DNA of 9,843 bases, from assembly GCA_903844785.1 (NCBI GenBank), contig CAIMVB010000509.1, forward strand, positions 1 through 9,843, read 5' to 3'. Under the pieces are notes generated by a model. The model was not told the DNA's origin. It did not search any database and saw only the letters and a list, made by a program, of their open reading frames with translations. This stretch comes from an uncultured Rhodospirillales bacterium. Lineage in GTDB: Bacteria > Pseudomonadota > Alphaproteobacteria > Acetobacterales > Acetobacteraceae. Numbering within the stretch: position 1 is the first letter of the stretch; each line of letters begins with the position of its first letter. The translations under genes and the position numbers were made by a program. This document shows positions 6,683 to 9,843 of this stretch, piece after piece.

Positions 6683-7307
6683 AGGCGAAGAGCGCAGGCG
6701 TATTGGGTGGTAGTACTGCAAACTCAGACAAGGGGATTGTGAACCTCCCGACATTTTGCCTTTCATTATTCGAAGCCGCCAATTCCTGCCGCGCATCCAG
6801 CATGGCGCGCGTGGTCCTGGGCAGGGCAGGCGCGCCGCCGAAACGAGTAAGCGAATCCTGCCCCCCAGGGCTGAAAATGGGTGCGCGCAATGCCGCCGCT
6901 GCCGCAGAAGGGCTACGCGCGGCATAGGCATTGCGCAGGGCAGTTAGGCTATCAATCACGTCCTGAGCGCGTGCATCCGCCGCGATGCCAAGGGCCGCGC
7001 GCCATTCTGCCCGCGCCGCCGGCACCATCATTGATGCCATGGGTAGCTTTACATTCCAGCCCTGCCCCGCCGGCAATTCTACCGCGAGGAATTCCAGCCC
7101 TTGGACCAATCGCGCCACTTCCCAGGGCTGGCCGGTCAGCGTGTTTGGATTGGTCAGCAGATAGGCGCCCTGATCGATGGAATAGCGCACAGGATCAATG
7201 GAGAGAAAGTTATTGAACTCAGGCAATCTGGCCGTTTCCACTGGCGCCGTTGTGCAAGCACCAAGACCCAAAAACACCGCCAGAAAACCGCGCCTGTCAC
7301 ACTGCAT
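6669..7307 (-). CDS. Putative Tat-exported lipoprotein of unknown function
   Basis: I do not recognise this family. The 212-residue protein starts MQCDRRGFLAVFLGLGACTT: a twin-arginine-like DRRGFLA is followed by a short hydrophobic stretch and a lipobox LGAC, so C18 would be the lipidated residue of a Tat-type lipoprotein (inference; a Sec route is possible). The mature part is a mix of helix and loop, with FLSIDPVRYSIDQGAYLLTNPNTLTGQPWEVARLVQGLEFLAVEL at about 32-76 as the most distinctive block and an Ala-rich helical middle (about 90-140). The start at 7307 is fixed by AGGAGG (complement of 7313-7318) 5 bases upstream; an upstream in-frame start at 7340 would spoil both. It is the third gene in a minus-strand series and overlaps the MscS gene by 14 bases at the 3' ends. 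A TATAAA on the minus strand at 7332-7327 may be a -10 element, with no good -35. Confidence 0.8.
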   Translation of the reverse strand: MQCDRRGFLAVFLGLGACTTAPVETARLPEFNNFLSIDPVRYSIDQGAYLLTNPNTLTGQPWEVARLVQGLEFLAVELPAGQGWNVKLPMASMMVPAARAEWRAALGIAADARAQDVIDSLTALRNAYAARSPSAAAAALRAPIFSPGGQDSLTRFGGAPALPRTTRAMLDARQELAASNNERQNVGRFTIPLSEFAVLPPNTPALFAFNVG

Positions 7308-7312
7308 CCCTG

Positions 7313-7318
7313 CCTCCT
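7313..7318 (-). promoter_or_regulatory. Shine-Dalgarno for the orphan lipoprotein gene
   Basis: The minus strand reads AGGAGG 5 bases before the ATG at 7307. It decides that start over the in-frame start at 7340. Confidence 0.7.
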
Positions 7319-7374
7319 GCCAATGCTTTATACATAGCAATGATCATGCGGCATGGACAGGCACAAGGCGGTGA

Positions 7375-7400
7375 GGCGCGGGGCAAAACCATCCCGCGCC
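7375..7400 (-). terminator. GC-rich hairpin after the UPF0173 gene
   Basis: GGCGCGGG (7375-7382) and CCCGCGCC (7393-7400) form a perfect 8-bp stem with a 10-base loop, 12 bases beyond the UPF0173 stop codon. A second smaller stem, TAGCC (7408-7412) with GGCTA (7418-7422), straddles the stop codon itself. Neither is followed by a T run on the minus strand, so this may be a 3'-end stabilising or attenuating structure, not a classical terminator. Confidence 0.35.
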
Positions 7401-7412
7401 GAGCGCATAGCC

Positions 7413-8123
7413 TCAAAGGCTAACGGGCTTGCCCTTTTCCGGCACCAGCACCTTGGCCTTGGCGCCGACCATCTCGGCCTCAAAACCCTTGGCGTCCGGC
7501 AGCAGCATGCCGAAGGTCGCGTAATGGCAGGGAATGGCCGTGGTGACATTACGCAGATACCGCTTCACCGAAAGCGCCGCGGCGCGCGGGCCCATGGTGA
7601 AGCGATCCCCCACCGGCACCAGCGCAACCGTTGGCGCATATAATTCATCAATCAGCGCCATGTCGGAGAAAATATCCGTATCACCCATGTGATAGATGGT
7701 GGGTTCATGCTTATCCTTGGGCGTCACCACAATGCCGTTTGGCAGGCCAAGGCAGTGGAAAACACCATTGGCATCCACCTCAACCGAGGAATGGAACGCC
7801 TGCGTCAGCGTGACGGTGAATTCGCCCTGATCCGTGGTGCCGCCGGTATTCATGGGATCAAACGCTTCGACCCCCTGCTTGCCGAGCCACATGGCGAGTT
7901 CATAATTGGTGACAAGCTTGGCACCGGTGCGTTTGCAGATGGCTGCCGTGTCGCCGATGTGATCGGCATGGCCATGGGTCAGCAACACATGGGTGGCGCC
8001 CGCACTCGCGGCTTCCGCATCACCGCCAAAGGCGGGATTGCCGGTGAGGAAAGGGTCAATCATGATAACCGACTTGCCGAATTCCAGGCGAAAGGCGGAA
8101 TGGCCGAACCAGGTGAGTTTCAT
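7413..8123 (-). CDS. UPF0173-family metal-dependent hydrolase (metallo-beta-lactamase fold)
   Basis: A 236-residue cytoplasmic protein of the UPF0173 group. Metal-binding features are complete: HGHADH at 50-55 (H50, H52, D54, H55), H111 in FHSS, D148 in GDTD (147-150), and H200 in [10 protein letters not shown], which fits a two-metal site. [11 protein letters not shown] at the N-terminus and [10 protein letters not shown] at 21-30 are typical of the family. The substrate is unknown for most members, so no reaction is assigned. The start at 8123 has AAGGAA 7 bases upstream on the minus strand. It begins 18 bases after the MaoC-like gene and is almost certainly co-transcribed with it. Confidence 0.93.
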   Translation of the reverse strand: MKLTWFGHSAFRLEFGKSVIMIDPFLTGNPAFGGDAEAASAGATHVLLTHGHADHIGDTAAICKRTGAKLVTNYELAMWLGKQGVEAFDPMNTGGTTDQGEFTVTLTQAFHSSVEVDANGVFHCLGLPNGIVVTPKDKHEPTIYHMGDTDIFSDMALIDELYAPTVALVPVGDRFTMGPRAAALSVKRYLRNVTTAIPCHYATFGMLLPDAKGFEAEMVGAKAKVLVPEKGKPVSL

Positions 8124-8141
8124 TGCGTGTTCCTTTTCGTT

Positions 8142-8600
8142 TCAGGTGAAGGACATGCGGATGGTATCCGCGATCATGGCGGGCTTTGCCTCGCCTTCGA
8201 TTTCAAGCGTTTGGCGCACGGTGATGCGATGGGCACCTGGCGCGCCATCTTCCACCGCAACTAGGCTTTGCCGCAGCCGGACGCGCGCGCCGGCCTTCAC
8301 CGGATTGACAATGCGTACCTTGTCGCTGCCGTAATTGATGGACCGCGTGGGCCAGGAAAGCTTGTAGATTCCAGCGCCAAGCTTGGGCAGTAGCGACAGC
8401 AGCAGATAGCCATGCGCGATGGTCTTGCCGCCGGGCATCTCACGCTTGGCGCGTTCCACATCCACATGGATCCATTGATGATCGCCGGTGACTTCGGCGA
8501 AGCGATCAATCAAATCCTGCGTCACTTCCAGCCAATCACTGACACCTAATTCCTGCCCGATCAGCGCACGCAGCGCTTCCGGGGATTCCACCATGCGCAT
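8142..8600 (-). CDS. MaoC-family dehydratase ((R)-specific enoyl-CoA hydratase-like, NodN-like)
   Basis: A 152-residue hot-dog-fold protein, a usual length for single-domain MaoC/NodN-like hydratases, which add water to trans-2-enoyl-CoA. The active-site region GDHQWIHVD (numbered from the chosen start, D40 and H45) carries the Asp and His of the hydratase motif and is followed by GGKTIAHGYLLLSLLP, the characteristic second block. The acyl substrate cannot be read from the sequence. I chose the ATG at 8600 because AGGGAG (complement of 8607-8612) lies 6 bases before it; the in-frame ATG at 8615 would place that site inside the coding region, adding MRESA. It is the first gene of a minus-strand unit with UPF0173, divergent from the MFS gene about 100 bases away. 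Confidence 0.9.
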   Translation of the reverse strand: MRMVESPEALRALIGQELGVSDWLEVTQDLIDRFAEVTGDHQWIHVDVERAKREMPGGKTIAHGYLLLSLLPKLGAGIYKLSWPTRSINYGSDKVRIVNPVKAGARVRLRQSLVAVEDGAPGAHRITVRQTLEIEGEAKPAMIADTIRMSFT

Positions 8601-8701
8601 CGCGCTCTCCCTCATAGGTTCAGCGTAACATCGGGCGCGGCGCGGCGGGGATCAAGCCGGGCAGGCTTTCCCAGGCCGGCGTTTTGCGGCCTAATCGCGC
8701 C

Positions 8702-9843
8702 ATGAGCCTGACCCCCGGCAGCCGGGGCTTTGTTGCCGCGATGATCTCGGCGCAAATCCTGACCCAGATCGGCGCCTTCACCTTGCCGGCCCTGCTGCCG
8801 GAGATGATGGCGCGCTGGTCCCTCTCAGCCACCGAAGCAGGTTGGCTGATTGGGGTTTTCTTCGCGGCCTATGTGCCAGCGGTGCCGGTGCTGCTTTCCC
8901 TGACTGATCGCGTGCCGGCGCGGCGGATTTATCTGGTGGGCACGGGGGCGACGGCGCTGGCGCATCTGGGCTTCGCCTTTTTCGCCGATGGCTTCTGGGG
9001 GGGCTTATTCTTTCGCGCCCTGGCTGGGATTGGCTGGGCGGGGGCCTATATGCCTGGCCTTAAAGCCATTGCTGATCCGCTGACGGGGGTGGCGCAATCC
9101 CGCGCGGTTTCCTGGCATGCGGCAGGGGTGGGGATTGCCGGGGCGGCTTCCTTCGCACTCGCCGGGCTTTGCGATGCTCTGGTGGGGCCGAGTTTTGCCT
9201 TTCTGGTGGCGGGGATCGCCGCCAGCGGCGCCTTTGCGATTGCCATGCTGATCCTGCCCGATGCGCCGCCGCCGAAATCCGCCGCGCGGCGCGGCTTGTT
9301 GGATTTCCGCCCCGTTTTCGCCAATCGCCGCGCCATGGCCTGGATTGCGGGCTATACCGTACACACACTTGAAATGGCGGTGCTGCGCGCCTGGGCGGTT
9401 GCCTTCCTGACTGCGAGCTTCGTCATCCAGGCGCCACCCGAATGGCTGCCTGGCCCGACGGTGCTGTTCACCTTGGCGGGTCTGGTTGGCATTGCGACAT
9501 CTCTCAGTGGCAATTGGCTGGCGGAGAGCCTGGGGCGGGATCGGGTGGTGGCGATTGCCATGCTCTCCGGTGCGGCGCTCTCCCTGGTGGCGGGGTTTGC
9601 CTTTGGTGCGCCCCCCTGGGTGGTGCTGCTTTTCGTCTTCCTCTGGAATGCGGCGATTTATCTGGATAGCTCGGCCTTGACCGCCGGGACGGTGCAGGCC
9701 GCGGACCCGGCTTTGCGCGGTGCGACCATGGGGCTGCATAGCATGTTCGGCTATGCGGGCGGTTTTGTGGGGCCTTTGCTGGCGGGCGTGGTGCTGGACT
9801 GGGCGGGTGGAGATGGCGTGGCGGCCTGGGGCATCGCCTTCGG
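8702..9843 (+). CDS. Major facilitator superfamily transporter, 3' end beyond the window
   Basis: An open frame of 380 codons runs from the ATG at 8702 to the window edge without a stop. The product begins MSLTPGSRGFVAAMISAQIL and consists of successive hydrophobic helices. It carries the MFS loop motif between the second and third helices in altered form (LSLTDRVPARRIYLVG; the usual form is GxLADRxGRR), an arginine-rich cytoplasmic loop around residues 185-205 (PPPKSAARRGLLDF) separating the two halves, and a second-half loop with AESLGRDRVVAIAML, the equivalent motif. At the edge the protein is around its eleventh helix, so little is missing. Substrate is unknown; the general look is that of small-molecule or anion transporters. 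No clear Shine-Dalgarno precedes the ATG; an in-frame TTG lies at 8684. It is divergent from the MaoC-like gene. Confidence 0.88.
   Translation, partial: MSLTPGSRGFVAAMISAQILTQIGAFTLPALLPEMMARWSLSATEAGWLIGVFFAAYVPAVPVLLSLTDRVPARRIYLVGTGATALAHLGFAFFADGFWGGLFFRALAGIGWAGAYMPGLKAIADPLTGVAQSRAVSWHAAGVGIAGAASFALAGLCDALVGPSFAFLVAGIAASGAFAIAMLILPDAPPPKSAARRGLLDFRPVFANRRAMAWIAGYTVHTLEMAVLRAWAVAFLTASFVIQAPPEWLPGPTVLFTLAGLVGIATSLSGNWLAESLGRDRVVAIAMLSGAALSLVAGFAFGAPPWVVLLFVFLWNAAIYLDSSALTAGTVQAADPALRGATMGLHSMFGYAGGFVGPLLAGVVLDWAGGDGVAAWGIAF

Noticed and set aside
7689..8264. 191-codon plus-strand frame opposite UPF0173 and MaoC genes
   Set aside because: It crosses two well supported genes on the other strand and has no family resemblance.
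9005..9739. 244-codon minus-strand frame opposite the MFS gene
   Set aside because: It is an Arg/Gly/His/Gln-rich translation typical of the complement of GC-rich hydrophobic codons; the plus frame is a clear transporter open to the window edge.
1..9843. Search for CRISPR repeats, tRNA genes, transposase genes, attachment sites and phage or defence genes
   Set aside because: I found no regularly spaced repeats, no cloverleaf-like sequence, no transposase or recombinase motifs, and no defence-type domains.

Overview
The window is a GC-rich, densely packed chromosomal segment. It looks like an alphaproteobacterium, and the gene set and protein style suggest the Rhodospirillales/Acetobacteraceae; this is inference, because there is no rRNA or other marker gene. 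I see no tRNA, rRNA, CRISPR array, insertion sequence, integrase or phage gene. Most of it reads as ordinary core or lineage-typical DNA.

Layout. (1) 1-1349, minus strand: the first codons of a gene that leaves the left edge, preceded on the same strand by a MgtC/SapB-DUF4010 membrane protein. (2) 1430-2631, plus strand, divergent from (1): moeB, an E1-like adenylating enzyme of molybdopterin (or related sulfur-carrier) metabolism, overlapping by 4 bases a DsrE-family protein. (3) 2632-2954: a gene-free stretch of about 320 bases with several hairpins. It leads into 2955-4166, a lipoprotein lytic transglycosylase with a C-terminal SPOR domain. (4) A perfect 20-bp palindrome follows that gene. 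Next comes 4424-6682, a large MscS-type mechanosensitive channel with a long, unusual periplasmic N-terminal region. (5) 6669-8600, minus strand: in transcription order a MaoC-like dehydratase, a UPF0173 metallo-beta-lactamase-fold hydrolase, and an orphan lipoprotein whose 3' end overlaps the channel gene tail to tail. (6) 8702 to the right edge, plus strand, divergent from (5): a major facilitator transporter that is cut off by the window.

How the genes fit together. moeB and the DsrE gene are translationally coupled and plausibly cooperate in sulfur transfer. The transglycosylase and the MscS channel are both envelope proteins and lie in the same direction, but they are separated by a terminator-like palindrome and are probably independent. 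maoC and the UPF0173 gene are 18 bases apart and likely one transcript; the orphan lipoprotein gene lies beyond GC-rich hairpins and may have its own signals.

I do not see a clear new defence, secretion or mobile system. The points most worth a second look are the N-terminal region of the MscS protein, the Tat-like orphan lipoprotein with its tail-to-tail overlap, the moeB-DsrE coupling, and the structured non-coding stretches around the transglycosylase gene.
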